Shown here: piece after piece, positions 8,922 to 18,144 of the stretch
Numbering within the stretch: position 1 is the first letter of the stretch
Layout: each line of letters begins with the position of its first letter
Source of the DNA: Longispora albida DSM 44784
GTDB taxonomy: Bacteria; Actinomycetota; Actinomycetes; Mycobacteriales; Micromonosporaceae
NCBI RefSeq assembly: GCF_000379825.1
Contig: NZ_KB903819.1
Coordinates: 1 to 64,000 of the forward strand
Direction of reading: 5' to 3'
Length of the DNA stretch: 64,000 nt
The notes under the pieces: generated by a model
What the model was told of the DNA's origin: nothing
Seen by the model: only the letters and a program-made list of their open reading frames with translations
The model's database searches: none
Program-made: the position numbers and the translations under genes

Positions 8922-9140
8922 TCAGCTAGGGGCATCGGTGTCCCTGCTCAGGCGGCGGGCCGCGTCCCGGCTGGCCCGGCGCTCGTCGTTGGCGGCGAAG
9001 CCCGCGTCGAGCGTGCCCAGTAACTCCGCGAGGGTGCCGGGCCGGGCTGGTGGCGGCTCGGGCACTGGCTCCGGATCTGCGGCGGGGGCGTCCCCGGGTT
9101 CGGTCGTCATGCCCGTGGGACGGGGCTGATCGGTGCTCAT
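8922..9140 (-). CDS. small acidic/proline-rich hypothetical protein
   Basis: The 72-residue protein has a disordered Pro/Glu-rich N-terminal half and a charged helix at the end (ANDERRASRDAARRLSR). Codon use is typical of the genome. It lies 30 bases after the next minus-strand gene and is probably co-transcribed with it. An in-frame ATG at 9110 could be the true start. Its stop abuts the stop of the convergent glycosidase gene. No function is suggested. Confidence 0.5.
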   Translation of the reverse strand: MSTDQPRPTGMTTEPGDAPAADPEPVPEPPPARPGTLAELLGTLDAGFAANDERRASRDAARRLSRDTDAPS

Positions 9141-9170
9141 GACGGGAAAACGAGCGGAGGACCCTGGCGG

Positions 9171-9734
9171 TCAGCTTTCCGTGCCCGGCTCGCCGGCTGG
9201 TTCCATCCGGGACGGGAGCTCGCGGCCGGGCGGGCGGGGCCCCGGCCGGGACACCGGCTGCGGCTGGGGCTTTGGGTCAGGGGCGTCTTCCCTGGCTGGC
9301 TTCTGATCGCGGTCGGCGATGGAGGCTCCGGCCCGGCGGGCGGGTCCGGGTGCCACTGCGGCGTGCAGCAGGTGAGCGGTCAGCCCGTGCGGGTCCGCGA
9401 CGGTCACCGTCAGGCTCCGCCAGCGCACTCCCACGTACCGCACCGGCCGGCGGAAGGTCATCAGTACCCCGGCCCGGGTGCTCGAGCCGAAGGTCAGGCC
9501 TCCGCCGGTCAGCGAGGCGCGGACACCGATCGCACGCCACCATCGGTACGGGCCAGTCACCTGCGCGGAAGCGACGTTGTCCACTGTGGTGCCCAGGCTC
9601 GCCCAGCCCATCCGGGCTTCGACCCGGCCGGCGACTCCCCCGTCGACCTCCACGGCACTACGGCGCGGCCCAAGGCCGAGCGCCCGCAGGTACGGGAGCC
9701 AGCGCCGGTCGTATCTGAGCGGGAATCTCACCAC
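9171..9734 (-). CDS. conserved actinobacterial hypothetical protein
   Basis: The 187-residue protein begins MVRFPLRYDRRWLPYLRALGLGPRR. It continues with a PH-like beta-rich core: RVEARMGWASLGTTVDNV, TGPYRWWRAIGVR, TFRRPVRYVGVRW and LTVTVADPHGL. The last 60 residues are a disordered, charged Pro-rich tail. The core pattern is one I associate with a widespread uncharacterised actinobacterial family. No enzyme motif is present. It is probably in an operon with the small gene downstream and the membrane protein upstream. Confidence 0.65.
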   Translation of the reverse strand: MVRFPLRYDRRWLPYLRALGLGPRRSAVEVDGGVAGRVEARMGWASLGTTVDNVASAQVTGPYRWWRAIGVRASLTGGGLTFGSSTRAGVLMTFRRPVRYVGVRWRSLTVTVADPHGLTAHLLHAAVAPGPARRAGASIADRDQKPAREDAPDPKPQPQPVSRPGPRPPGRELPSRMEPAGEPGTES

Positions 9735-9743
9735 TTTTCCTGT

Positions 9744-10271
9744 TTACCCGGCCACGGGCTGCCGCAAACCCCGCCGCTGGTAGTACGCCCAGGTCACGGC
9801 CAGCAGGGCCGGGCCCCAGGCGAGCAGCGGGGCGTAGCAGACCACGAGCAGGACGTTCCCGGCGATCGTGAATCCGGCGTTGTCGAAGCCGCCCTCGAGG
9901 AACAGCACCCCCATCGCGTAGAACTCCCAGATCAGGGTCAGCGCCAGCCCGCCGAGGACCGCGGGGACGACGGCGGCCATCCGGGGGATGCGACGGCCGC
10001 CCAGCAGCGGTACCCAGCGGGGTACCCGCTCGCCCCACGGCTGGACCAGGCCCAGGGTGAGCAGGGCGAGGAGTTCGCTCACCACGCTCAGGCTCAGGAC
10101 GTAGCCCTTCTCCCACAGCGGCATGGTGCCGGCACTGACGGCCCCGATCGGCAGGCCGGCGACGAGGGCCACGCGCCACAGCCCCGACGGGAGGGTCATG
10201 AGGGGCACCCAGCGAGCCAGGCGGTCCGCCCAGCGCGGTACACCGGCCATCACGGTCTTCGTGGTCTTCAT
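9744..10271 (-). CDS. four-helix membrane protein, unknown function
   Basis: The 175-residue protein has about four hydrophobic segments (GLWRVALVAGLPIGAVS, LSVVSELLALLTLGLV, IPRMAAVVPAVLGGLAL, LLVVCYAPLLAWGPALLAV) and a short basic C-terminus. Acidic and aromatic residues lie between helices (LIWEFYAMG). ATG 10271 (MKTTKTVMAG) is chosen; longer frames run into an unlikely N-terminus. It is the promoter-proximal gene of the 10271-8922 minus-strand group and is divergent from the SARP regulator. Confidence 0.65.
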   Translation of the reverse strand: MKTTKTVMAGVPRWADRLARWVPLMTLPSGLWRVALVAGLPIGAVSAGTMPLWEKGYVLSLSVVSELLALLTLGLVQPWGERVPRWVPLLGGRRIPRMAAVVPAVLGGLALTLIWEFYAMGVLFLEGGFDNAGFTIAGNVLLVVCYAPLLAWGPALLAVTWAYYQRRGLRQPVAG

Positions 10272-10459
10272 GATCTGATCTTGGACCTGGGCAGCTGTGT
10301 CCCGGCTGAGACGACTGGCTTGACACTGCACGGACCGCGAGTGATCATCCAGTGCTCGTACCAGGAATCCCGCCCCCGCAGGAGAAGCCGCCTGAGACCG
10401 CGACGGTCTAGAGTGGACGTTTCCGTACGCCAGACGCTGCCGGTCGGGAGGTGAGGGCC

Positions 10460-13192
10460 GTGGAGACACAGTTCCGGCTGCTCGGCCCGCTCGAAGTCCG
10501 CAGCGGGGGTGCCGCGCTGACCCTCGGCGCGCCGAAGCAGCGCGCCATGCTGGCCGTCCTGGTCCTCGAAGCCCCAGCACCCGTGTCGCTGCGCAAGCTG
10601 ACCGAGCTGCTGTGGGAGGGCACGCCACCCGCCTCAGCCACCGCCAACCTGCGTACCTATGCCGCCGGCCTCCGCCAGCTCCTCGGCCCCAGCCGCCTGC
10701 TCGCCCGCGACCAGGGGTACCAGCTCCGCGTCGAACCGGGCGAATCCGATCTGGACGTGTTCACCCGGCTCGTCGCCGAGGGCCGCGCCGCCGCCGATCC
10801 GGCGCTGACGGTGGCGGCACTCGGGCAGGCCCTGGCGCTGTGGCGGGGGCCGGCCGGCGACCAGCTCCCGGCCGGCCCGCTGCTCGGGCACCGGCTCGCG
10901 GCCCTCGACGAGAGCCGGCTGCTGGCCGCCGAGGAGTACACGGCGGCGCGGCTGGCGCTCGGCGCGCACACCGAGCTGATCCCCGGGCTGCGGATCACGA
11001 CAGCCGAGCATCCGCTGCGCGAGCGGAGCTGGGAGCACCTGATGCTCGCCGTGTACCGGGGCGGCGACCCGGCCGGAGCGCTCGCCGTCTACTCCGCAGC
11101 CCGCCGCGCCCTCCAGGACCTGCTGGGCGTCGAGCCCGGCCCCGGCCTCCAGAAACTCCAGGCTGCCGTGCTGGCCCGCGATCCCGTGCTGACCCCGGTG
11201 CCGGTGGTTGTGCCCAGGCAGCTCCCGCCGGTACCGCCGCTGACCGGCCGGGCCGATGACCTGGCCGCGATCCTCCGGGCCGCCCGGGCGGGCGGGGCGC
11301 TGATCGCCGTGGACGGTACGGGCGGCGTCGGGAAGTCCACACTGGCGCTGCACGCCGCGCACCGGCTGGCCGGGGACTTCCCCGGCGGCCAGCTCTACAT
11401 CGACCTCCAGGGCGCCCACGCCGGGCTGCCGCCGGTCGAGCCGGGTGAGGCCCTCGGCCGGTTCCTCCGCGCGTTCGGGGACCCCGGGGTGCTCGGGGAC
11501 ACCACGGCCGCTGCCGCCGAGGAGGCAGCCGGGCGGTTCCGGACGCTGCTCGCCGGGCGGCGGGTGCTGATCGTGCTCGACAACGCTGCCAGCGCCGCCC
11601 AGGTCCGGCCGCTGCTCACCTCGGCCCCGCAGTGCGCGGTGATCGTGACCAGCCGCCGCGTGCTGTCGACTCTGGACGCGACCGCCCGGGTGTCCCTCGA
11701 CGTCCTGCCTGCCGGTGAGGCGGTGGCGCTGCTCGGGCCGCTCGGCGACGAGCAGGCGGCCCGGGAGATCGCGGAGCTGTGCGGCGGGCTGCCCCTGGCC
11801 CTGCGGATCGCGGCGGCCCGGCTGACCGGCAGGCCCGACCGTACGGCGGCAGCCCTGGCCGCCCGGCTGCGCGACGAGCGCCGCCGCCTCGACGAACTCG
11901 GCCTCGACGAGCTGGCCGTCCGCTCCTCGCTCGCGGTCAGCTACGCGGCGCTCGCCACCGACGCCGGGCAGCTGGCCGCCAGGGCGTTCCCCGCTCTCGG
12001 GCTGCTCAAGCTCGCCGAGATCGGGCCGGAGGTCACCGCAGCCCTCCTGGAGACCAGCCCTGCCGAGGCGGCCGTCGCGCTCGACCAGCTCGCCGGGGAG
12101 CGGCTGATCGAGCCGTGCGGGCCCGGCCGGTACAAGATGCATGACCTGCTCAGGCTCTTCGCGGCCGGCCTCGCGAGCCTGCACCTCGGCAGGGAACAGC
12201 GGACGGCGGCCATGCGCCGGGTCCTCGGCTACTACGTGCGCGCCGCCGCCACCCTGCGTGCCGAGCTGCGCCCGCTGCTGAAGGGCTCGCCGCTGCTGGG
12301 CTTCGTCGCCGGGCTGCCGGAGACCGAGGTGCCAGCCGTGCGCGGGGCCGCCGGTGTCACCGCGTGGTTCGCCCAGGAGGAGGCCAGCGTCATGGCACTC
12401 CTGCGGCAGTCGGCGGAGGACGACGAGCTGGCCACGTACACGATCCATCTGGGCGGGGCGATCAACACCCACCTGGCGGCGAACAACGCACGCGCGTGGC
12501 GGGAGGCCAGTGAGCTGACCGCCGCGGCCGCCCGCCGGATCGGCGACGTGGAGTCCGAGGCGCGGGCGATGCTCGACCTGGGTGGCGCGCACGGCCGGGC
12601 CCGCCGGTTCGGCGAGGCCCGCGAGTGCCTGCGGCGCGGGCTGGAACTCGCGGCAGGCCTCGACGTCGAGCGGTTCCTGCTGGACGGGCTCGGGATCACG
12701 GCACTCAGCGAGGGCGAGCACGACGAGGCCCTGGCCTGCCTGAGCCGGAGCCTGGCCCTGCACCAGGCCATCGGCGACCGGGTGGCCGCCGGGATCACCC
12801 TGCACAACCTCGGTGACCTGTCCGTCGAACTCGGACGGTACGCGGAGGGTGTCGAACGGCTCACGGCCTGCCTGGTGCTGCGCCGCGAGAACGGCGACCT
12901 GACCGGCGAGACCCGGACGTTGCTCTCCCTCGGCCGGGCCTGCTCGGCGCTCGGCGACACCGGAGCCGGGCTGGCCTACTACGCCGAGGGGCTCCGGCTG
13001 TGCCGCCAGACCGGCAGCAGGCTCCACGAGTGGAACGCCCTGTTAGCCCGCGCTCCCGTACTGGCGGGGCTCGGCCAGGCAGACCAGGCGCGCGCCGATC
13101 TGGAGACCGCACTGGCCCTCTGCGAGGAACTCGGCGACGAGGCCGGCGAGGCGGAGGTCAGGCAGGCGATGACCACGCTGGGCACGTCGTGA
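10460..13192 (+). CDS. SARP/AfsR-family transcriptional regulator (winged helix-BTAD-NB-ARC-TPR)
   Basis: The 910-residue protein has, in order, an OmpR-like winged helix (TQFRLLGPLEV to about 95), a BTAD domain (to about 245) and an NB-ARC ATPase with P-loop GTGGVGKST and VLIVLDNA Walker B. The winged-helix/TPR region follows, with MHDLLRLFA and then TPR repeats around 690-900. It resembles AfsR, which activates secondary-metabolism genes. GTG 10460 is chosen because a near-perfect Shine-Dalgarno (GGGAGGTGA, 10446-10454) sits five bases before it. The target is unknown. No biosynthetic genes adjoin it. Confidence 0.9.
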   Translation: METQFRLLGPLEVRSGGAALTLGAPKQRAMLAVLVLEAPAPVSLRKLTELLWEGTPPASATANLRTYAAGLRQLLGPSRLLARDQGYQLRVEPGESDLDVFTRLVAEGRAAADPALTVAALGQALALWRGPAGDQLPAGPLLGHRLAALDESRLLAAEEYTAARLALGAHTELIPGLRITTAEHPLRERSWEHLMLAVYRGGDPAGALAVYSAARRALQDLLGVEPGPGLQKLQAAVLARDPVLTPVPVVVPRQLPPVPPLTGRADDLAAILRAARAGGALIAVDGTGGVGKSTLALHAAHRLAGDFPGGQLYIDLQGAHAGLPPVEPGEALGRFLRAFGDPGVLGDTTAAAAEEAAGRFRTLLAGRRVLIVLDNAASAAQVRPLLTSAPQCAVIVTSRRVLSTLDATARVSLDVLPAGEAVALLGPLGDEQAAREIAELCGGLPLALRIAAARLTGRPDRTAAALAARLRDERRRLDELGLDELAVRSSLAVSYAALATDAGQLAARAFPALGLLKLAEIGPEVTAALLETSPAEAAVALDQLAGERLIEPCGPGRYKMHDLLRLFAAGLASLHLGREQRTAAMRRVLGYYVRAAATLRAELRPLLKGSPLLGFVAGLPETEVPAVRGAAGVTAWFAQEEASVMALLRQSAEDDELATYTIHLGGAINTHLAANNARAWREASELTAAAARRIGDVESEARAMLDLGGAHGRARRFGEARECLRRGLELAAGLDVERFLLDGLGITALSEGEHDEALACLSRSLALHQAIGDRVAAGITLHNLGDLSVELGRYAEGVERLTACLVLRRENGDLTGETRTLLSLGRACSALGDTGAGLAYYAEGLRLCRQTGSRLHEWNALLARAPVLAGLGQADQARADLETALALCEELGDEAGEAEVRQAMTTLGTS

Positions 13193-13232
13193 CCGGGGCC
13201 GGCCGCCCCCGTGACGGCCACCGCCGGTCACG
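13188..13232 (+). terminator. possible hairpin terminator after the SARP gene
   Basis: Nine-base arms (13188-13196 and 13224-13232) are perfectly complementary and enclose a GC-rich inner stem. The left arm overlaps the stop codon. There is no U-tract. Confidence 0.4.
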
Positions 13233-13317
13233 TTACCGGCGGGGCATACAGATCAGATACACGCCGGGCGCTGGCCACCACGCGGCGCGGCCGGCCGGGT
13301 ATCGGGGCAGCACACCC

Positions 13318-13323
13318 TAAGCT
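13318..13323 (+). promoter_or_regulatory. leaderless -10 element (TAAGCT) for the oxidoreductase gene
   Basis: A TANNNT hexamer ends exactly six bases before ATG 13330 and no Shine-Dalgarno is present. This is the arrangement of leaderless actinobacterial transcripts. Confidence 0.5.
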
Positions 13324-13329
13324 GGCGCA

Positions 13330-14661
13330 ATGGACGTGATCGTGCTCGGCATGGGTGTGGGTGGCGAGGCGGTCGGCGGCAAGCTCGCCGAGGCTGGCCT
13401 GGAGGTCCTGGGCATCGAGGACCGCCTGGTGGGCGGCGAGTGCCCGTACTGGGGCTGCGTCCCGAGCAAGATGATGATCCGGGCGGGCAACGCCCTCGCC
13501 GAGGCCCGGCGGGTACCCCGGCTGGCCGGCACAGCTGAGGCCACACCGGACTGGGCCCCCGTGCACAACAGGATCCGGGACGAGGCCACCGACGACTGGG
13601 ACGACCGGGTGGCGGTGGACCGGTTCACCGGCAAGGGCGGGACGTTCCTGCGCGGCCGGGGCAGGATCACCGGCCCGGGCCAGGTGACCGTCGCCGGGCA
13701 GGTGTACGAGGCCCGGCTGGGGATCGTGCTGGCCACCGGTACCGAACCGGCCGTCCCGCCGATCGAGGGCCTCGCGCAGACCCGCTACTGGACCAGCCGG
13801 GATGCCGTGGCCGCCGCCGAGCTGCCCGAGACGCTGACCATCCTCGGCGGCGGGGCGATCGGGCTGGAGCTGGCACAGGTGTTCGCCAGGTTCGGCGTGC
13901 GCGTGACCATTGTGGAGGCGGCCGGCCGGCTGCTCGCGATGGAGGAGCCGGAGTCGTCCGCACTCATCACCCGGGTACTCACCAGCCACGGCATCACCGT
14001 CCTCACCGGACGCTCGGCGGTCCGGGTCCGCGAGGGAGCCGTGACGCTCGACGACGGTACGGAGATCAGGGCCGAACGCCTCCTCGTCGCCACCGGCCGC
14101 CGCACCGCGCTGTCCGGGCTGGGCCTGGACGCCGTCGGCCTCGACCCGCAGGCCAGGACGATCACAGTGGACGGCCACATGCGCGCGGCCGAACGGCTCT
14201 GGGCCGTCGGCGACATCACCGGCCACGGCGCCTTCACCCACATCGCCATGTACCAGGCGGCCATCGCGACCCGCGACATCCTCGGCGAGGACGGCCCGGC
14301 GGCCGACTACACGGCACTCCCCCGGGTCACGTTCACCGACCCGGAGATCGGCGCGGCGGGGCTGACCGAGGCGCAGGCACGCGAACAGGGCGTCAATGTC
14401 CGGACTGGATTCACCGAGCTGCCGTCGGCGACACGTGGCTGGATTCACAAAGTCGGCAACGAGGGCTTCGTCAAGCTCGTCGCCGACGCGGACCGCGGGG
14501 TGCTCGTCGGCGCCACGTCGGCGGGCCCGATGGGCGGCGAGGTGCTGTCCGCGCTGGTCGTGGCCGTGCACGCCGAGGTGCCAATCGACCGGCTGCGCAC
14601 CATGATCTATGCATACCCGACCTTCCACCGGGCGATCGAGGACGCACTCCAGAAGCTCTAG
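13330..14661 (+). CDS. FAD/NAD(P) pyridine nucleotide-disulfide oxidoreductase (class I)
   Basis: The 443-residue protein has the FAD site GMGVGGEAVG at the N-terminus and the redox-active pair in GGECPYWGCVPSK (C-x4-C). It also has the NAD(P) site LTILGGGAIGLELAQ, the second FAD motif AVGDITGH and a dimerisation domain. The C-terminal motif is YPTFHRAIEDAL rather than the HAHPT of lipoamide dehydrogenase, so the substrate is probably another disulfide, quinone or metal. Mercuric-reductase extra cysteines are absent. It is a single gene with a leaderless promoter. Confidence 0.87.
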   Translation: MDVIVLGMGVGGEAVGGKLAEAGLEVLGIEDRLVGGECPYWGCVPSKMMIRAGNALAEARRVPRLAGTAEATPDWAPVHNRIRDEATDDWDDRVAVDRFTGKGGTFLRGRGRITGPGQVTVAGQVYEARLGIVLATGTEPAVPPIEGLAQTRYWTSRDAVAAAELPETLTILGGGAIGLELAQVFARFGVRVTIVEAAGRLLAMEEPESSALITRVLTSHGITVLTGRSAVRVREGAVTLDDGTEIRAERLLVATGRRTALSGLGLDAVGLDPQARTITVDGHMRAAERLWAVGDITGHGAFTHIAMYQAAIATRDILGEDGPAADYTALPRVTFTDPEIGAAGLTEAQAREQGVNVRTGFTELPSATRGWIHKVGNEGFVKLVADADRGVLVGATSAGPMGGEVLSALVVAVHAEVPIDRLRTMIYAYPTFHRAIEDALQKL

Positions 14662-14737
14662 TACCCCGCCCGGGTACACTGTAGACAGTCTGCGGCCCGG
14701 GTTTTCGCGCAGTATTTGCGAAAACGCCACTTCCACC

Positions 14738-14761
14738 GACCGTATCCGTGCTGTTACGGTC
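14738..14761 (+). promoter_or_regulatory. inverted repeats upstream of the ROK gene (operator candidates)
   Basis: Seven-base perfect arms (GACCGTA 14738-14744, TACGGTC 14755-14761) are separated by ten bases, in the leader of the ROK gene. A second short dyad, ACTGT-AG-ACAGT, lies at 14678-14689. Either could be an autoregulatory operator. No binding evidence exists. Confidence 0.4.
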
Positions 14762-14847
14762 AGAGATGGCGGCGGGGGCTGGCGCTTGGCGATGGAGCCA
14801 CGCTGCCCGGGGAGAGCCGCTGTGCTCTTTGGGGAGGAACAAACATC

Positions 14848-15915
14848 GTGTCAGCCCGACCGCTGATGCCCCGGCATCTGCGCGCCCATCATCGTGGAAT
14901 GATTCTCCGGCTGTTACGTGACGAAGGACCACTGCCCAGGCAGGAGCTGGCCCGCCGATCCGGGCTCTCCGCGCCGTCGGTGTCCGCCGTCATCACCGAG
15001 CTGACCGGGCAGGGCCTGGTCGCAGAGACCGGTACCAGGTCGCGCCGCAGCAAGGTCGGCCCGCCGGGCACCGACCTGGCCCTCGACGCCGGGGCCTCGG
15101 CCGTGCTGGCCGTCGACAGCGCCTCCGACCGGGTCCGGGTCGCCAGCTACGACATCCTCGGCCAGCTGATCGAGGCCGTGGACTGCCTTCCGGCCGACGT
15201 GCCGGCCAGGCTCCGCCGGATGTGCCAGGACGTGGAGGCGACCGGCCGGACGGTGCTCGGCATCGGCGTGGCCACCCCCGACCCGATCGACCATCCGGAG
15301 CGGGCCGGCCACCGGCTCGCCGAGCGGATCAGCCGGGCACTGCAGGCACCCGTGGTCGAAGAGTTCGGCGCGCAGGCGATGGCGCTGGCCGAGGCCCGGT
15401 TCGGCGACGGGCGGCACGCGAGGAGTGTGCTGTTCGTGTCCGTGCAGGAGAGCACTGGCGTCGGGATCGTGATTCCCGACGACCTGTTCCAGGCCGGCCG
15501 GTACGGCATCCCGCGTTTCGGGCACCAGCAGGTCGTCGCGGACCGCCGGCCCTGCCACTGTGGCGGGCACGGTTGCCTGGAGACGGTGGTGTCCACCGAG
15601 TACCTGGCCCGGCTCGGCATCCAGCTCGGCGACTCCTCGGCCCGCGCGGACGAGTTCCTCGGGCGGCTGTGTGACGGGCTGGCCCCGGCCGTGAGCCTGT
15701 TCAACCCGACGCTCGTCGTGCTGGGCGGCGCGCTCACCGAGCTGGCCGATCCGCTGCTCGACCGGCTCCGGCGCGGGCTGCTCGGCCGGATCAGCCCGGC
15801 CCTCCGCGAGAACCTGGAGATCACCCCGACATCCTTCGGGGAGAACGCCGGGGTGCTGGGCGCGGCAGCCGTCGCCCTCGACAGCCTGGTGTACTGCGCC
15901 GAACCGGTCCAGTAG
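14848..15915 (+). CDS. ROK-family transcriptional repressor
   Basis: The 355-residue protein has an N-terminal MarR-like winged helix (LRDEGPLPRQELARRSGLSAPSVSAVITEL split over residues 20-55) and then a ROK sugar-kinase fold. The zinc motif CHCGGHGCLE (CxCGxxGCxE) is intact. The ATP and catalytic motifs are degenerate, as in NagC/XylR-type repressors, so a sugar or sugar phosphate is the likely inducer. GTG 14848 follows GGGGAGGA at 14831-14838. It lies between an oxidoreductase and a DUF4037 gene, and the controlled operon is not obvious. Confidence 0.85.
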   Translation: MSARPLMPRHLRAHHRGMILRLLRDEGPLPRQELARRSGLSAPSVSAVITELTGQGLVAETGTRSRRSKVGPPGTDLALDAGASAVLAVDSASDRVRVASYDILGQLIEAVDCLPADVPARLRRMCQDVEATGRTVLGIGVATPDPIDHPERAGHRLAERISRALQAPVVEEFGAQAMALAEARFGDGRHARSVLFVSVQESTGVGIVIPDDLFQAGRYGIPRFGHQQVVADRRPCHCGGHGCLETVVSTEYLARLGIQLGDSSARADEFLGRLCDGLAPAVSLFNPTLVVLGGALTELADPLLDRLRRGLLGRISPALRENLEITPTSFGENAGVLGAAAVALDSLVYCAEPVQ

Positions 15916-15942
15916 GGACAGCGGGAACGCGCGCGGCCGGGT

Positions 15943-15948
15943 ACGAAT
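15943..15948 (+). promoter_or_regulatory. leaderless -10-like element (ACGAAT)
   Basis: The hexamer ends six bases before ATG 15955 and no ribosome binding site is present. It fits the spacing of other leaderless starts here, but the first base is not T. Confidence 0.35.
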
Positions 15949-15954
15949 AGCGGC

Positions 15955-16920
15955 ATGACCTTCGTACCCGGGCTGGAGATGGCCCGCGCCTTCTACGCGG
16001 GGACCGTGGGGCCCATGCTGCGCGAGCTGGGGATCCGGCACTCGGCCGGCCGGCTGGGCCCCGGCTCCGACGTGCTGGGCCTGGACACCGAGCGGTCCCG
16101 TGACCACGACTGGTGGTACCGGCTGGACATCTTCGCCGAGGACCCGGCGCAGGTCCCCGAGCTGCGCATACCCGGGCTGGCGGAGCACCGGATCGCGGTA
16201 CACGAGATCGGGGCCTGGCTGACCGGGATCCTCGGCACCGACCCGCGTGCCGGGCTCACCGCCCGCGGCTGGCTGGCCATCCCGGCCCAGCGGCTGCTGG
16301 AGGTGACGGCCGGGGCGGTGTTCCACGACGGGCTGGGGGTGCTCGCGCCCGTCCGCGAACAGCTCACCTTCTACCCCGGGGACGTGTGGCGTTTCCAGCT
16401 CGCCGGGCTGTGGAGCCGGATCGAGGAGGAACAGCCCTTCGCCGGGCGATGCGGCGAGGTGGGTGATGATCTCGGGTCGCGGCTGGTCACCGCCCGGCTC
16501 GCCAGGGACGTGCTCCGGCTCGGGCTGCTCTACCAGCGCCGCTACCCTCCGTACGCGAAGTGGCTCGGCTCGGCCGCCGGGCAGAACCCGCACCTGGCAA
16601 CGGCGCTCAGCGCCGGCACCTGGCAGGAAAGAGAAGAAGCTCTGCTGCGGTCCTACGCGGACCTGATCGCGGCGCACAACGCGACCGGGCTGACCGCTCC
16701 GGTCGACGCCACGCCGAGGCCTTTCCACGACCGGCCCTTCCGGGTGGTCGACACCGCTGGGCTGATCGGCGGGCTCATGGCCGGAATCAGCGACCCGGTG
16801 CTGCGCGGTGCCCCGCCGACCGGCGGCGTCGACATGATCAGCGACAACTCCGATGTGCTGTGCGACGCGCGCCTGTCGTGGGTGGCCGGCCAGGCACTGC
16901 CCCAGGGCCTGGCCGGGTAG
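15955..16920 (+). CDS. DUF4037 nucleotidyltransferase-like protein
   Basis: The 321-residue protein begins FVPGLEMARAFYAG and has the GPGSDVLGLDTERSRDHDW signature. It also has RLLEVTAGAVFHDGLG, PGDVWRFQLAGLW, GDDLGSRLVTARLARD and YPPYAKWLG. These are hallmarks of DUF4037, a family with a nucleotidyltransferase-like core (GS...DTE.S.DHD) whose substrate is unknown. The length is typical. It is a soluble, single gene with a leaderless-type start. Its role in antibiotic resistance or metabolite adenylylation is only a guess from the fold. Confidence 0.8.
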   Translation: MTFVPGLEMARAFYAGTVGPMLRELGIRHSAGRLGPGSDVLGLDTERSRDHDWWYRLDIFAEDPAQVPELRIPGLAEHRIAVHEIGAWLTGILGTDPRAGLTARGWLAIPAQRLLEVTAGAVFHDGLGVLAPVREQLTFYPGDVWRFQLAGLWSRIEEEQPFAGRCGEVGDDLGSRLVTARLARDVLRLGLLYQRRYPPYAKWLGSAAGQNPHLATALSAGTWQEREEALLRSYADLIAAHNATGLTAPVDATPRPFHDRPFRVVDTAGLIGGLMAGISDPVLRGAPPTGGVDMISDNSDVLCDARLSWVAGQALPQGLAG

Positions 16921-16983
16921 CTGGTGGCATGGCGCGGCGCGCGACGGTTCGTCCGTCCCGCGCCGCACGTCCTGCCGGGGCTC

Positions 16984-17004
16984 CCGGCCGGCCTGACCGG
17001 CCGG
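16984..17004. terminator. GC hairpin between convergent genes
   Basis: CCGGCCGG at 16984-16991 pairs with 16997-17004 across a five-base loop, between the convergent DUF4037 and Spo0M genes. There is no U-tract. Confidence 0.5.
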
Positions 17005-17021
17005 TGTGCCCTGGTTCTTGG

Positions 17022-17972
17022 TCAGTCGCCGTCGAAGAGGTCGTCGAGGACCTCGCCGGCCACGTAGCCGGCCGCCAGGCCGCCGACGACGCCGCCAGCC
17101 ATGCCGTGGCCACGGCGGTGCCGGTAGCCGTGCTGCTGGTGGCCGTAGTGCGGCTGCTGCGGCGGCGGGTAGTGGCCCTGCTGCGGGGCGTAGGACTGGC
17201 GGCGGCCGAGAGCCGCGCGGCACCAGGCGTCGACCTGGGCTGCCCAGTCGGTGCTGTCCACAGTGCGGTAGTCGACCGTGTTGTACGTGATCGTGTCGTG
17301 GCCGCTGGTGAACAGCCCGCCGCGCTTGTCGAACTCCAGGATGACGTCCATGTACTGCGGGTTCGCGAGGAAGGTGACCTCGACGCCGTTCACGCCCGGG
17401 TACTGCGGCGGGGCGTAGAACTCGACCTCCTGGTAGAACGGCAGCGTCTGCCGGGAGCCACGGATGTGGCCGCGCTCGACGTCTGCGGCCTTGAACCGGA
17501 AGCCGAGCCGCCCGAAGGCCTCGATGATCCGCTCCTGGGCCGGCAGCGGGTGCACGTTGACCTGGTCGAGGTCGCCCTTGTCGATCGCGCCGGCCACGGC
17601 CAGCTCGGTGCGCAGGCCCATCGTCATGCCGTGCAGGCGCTGGCCGCCCGTCACGTTCGTGATCGGGGTCTCCCACGGCATCGGGAACTGGAACGGGATC
17701 GAGATCGGCTGCTTCGGCATGACCTGGAACCGGCCGGCCACGTTCAGCCGGTGGAACTCGGTGACCTGGTTGTACTCGCTGTCGCCGCTCTCGACCTCGA
17801 CCTTGGTCACCAGGCCCAGCGAGACGTACTCGATGTCGACCACGTGGTCGCCACCGGTGATGTTGACGTGGCCTTCCAGGTTGAGACCCGGCCGGGTGTT
17901 CGGGTTGGTCAGCACGGTGTCGACGGACGGGCCGCCCACGCCGAACGCACGCATCATCTTCTTGAAGACCAC
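17022..17972 (-). CDS. Spo0M (sporulation-control) family protein
   Basis: The 316-residue protein has the arrestin-like Spo0M N-terminal domain (MVFKKMMRAFGVGGPSVDTV, PGLNLEGHVNITGG, FQFPMPWETPITNV). The C-terminal half follows, with PQYMDVILEFDKRGG. It ends in a His/Gln/Tyr/Pro-rich low-complexity segment and a Gly-rich hydrophobic stretch (GMAGGVVGGLAAGYVAG), so it may touch the membrane. In Bacillus, Spo0M modulates sporulation and division. In actinomycetes the role is unclear. The GTG start at 17972 has AGGAG seven bases upstream. Confidence 0.85.
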   Translation of the reverse strand: MVFKKMMRAFGVGGPSVDTVLTNPNTRPGLNLEGHVNITGGDHVVDIEYVSLGLVTKVEVESGDSEYNQVTEFHRLNVAGRFQVMPKQPISIPFQFPMPWETPITNVTGGQRLHGMTMGLRTELAVAGAIDKGDLDQVNVHPLPAQERIIEAFGRLGFRFKAADVERGHIRGSRQTLPFYQEVEFYAPPQYPGVNGVEVTFLANPQYMDVILEFDKRGGLFTSGHDTITYNTVDYRTVDSTDWAAQVDAWCRAALGRRQSYAPQQGHYPPPQQPHYGHQQHGYRHRRGHGMAGGVVGGLAAGYVAGEVLDDLFDGD

Positions 17973-18144
17973 TTGGTGACTCCTGTCGAATAAGCCTTCT
18001 CCCGAGGGTAGCCGAGGAACAGGTCAGCCTGGTGTCGGGACGCCGACCAGGAAAAACCCCAAACCCTTCTTTATCTTGTACCTGCGGTGAACACTTACTC
18101 TTTCCCCATGCCCCCGTTACGTCCCGCCCCTGGGTGCCGTTCTG

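Noticed and set aside
14914-17676. 920-codon minus-strand frame
   Set aside because: Low-complexity antisense of the ROK and DUF4037 genes and out of frame with Spo0M; no domain is seen.
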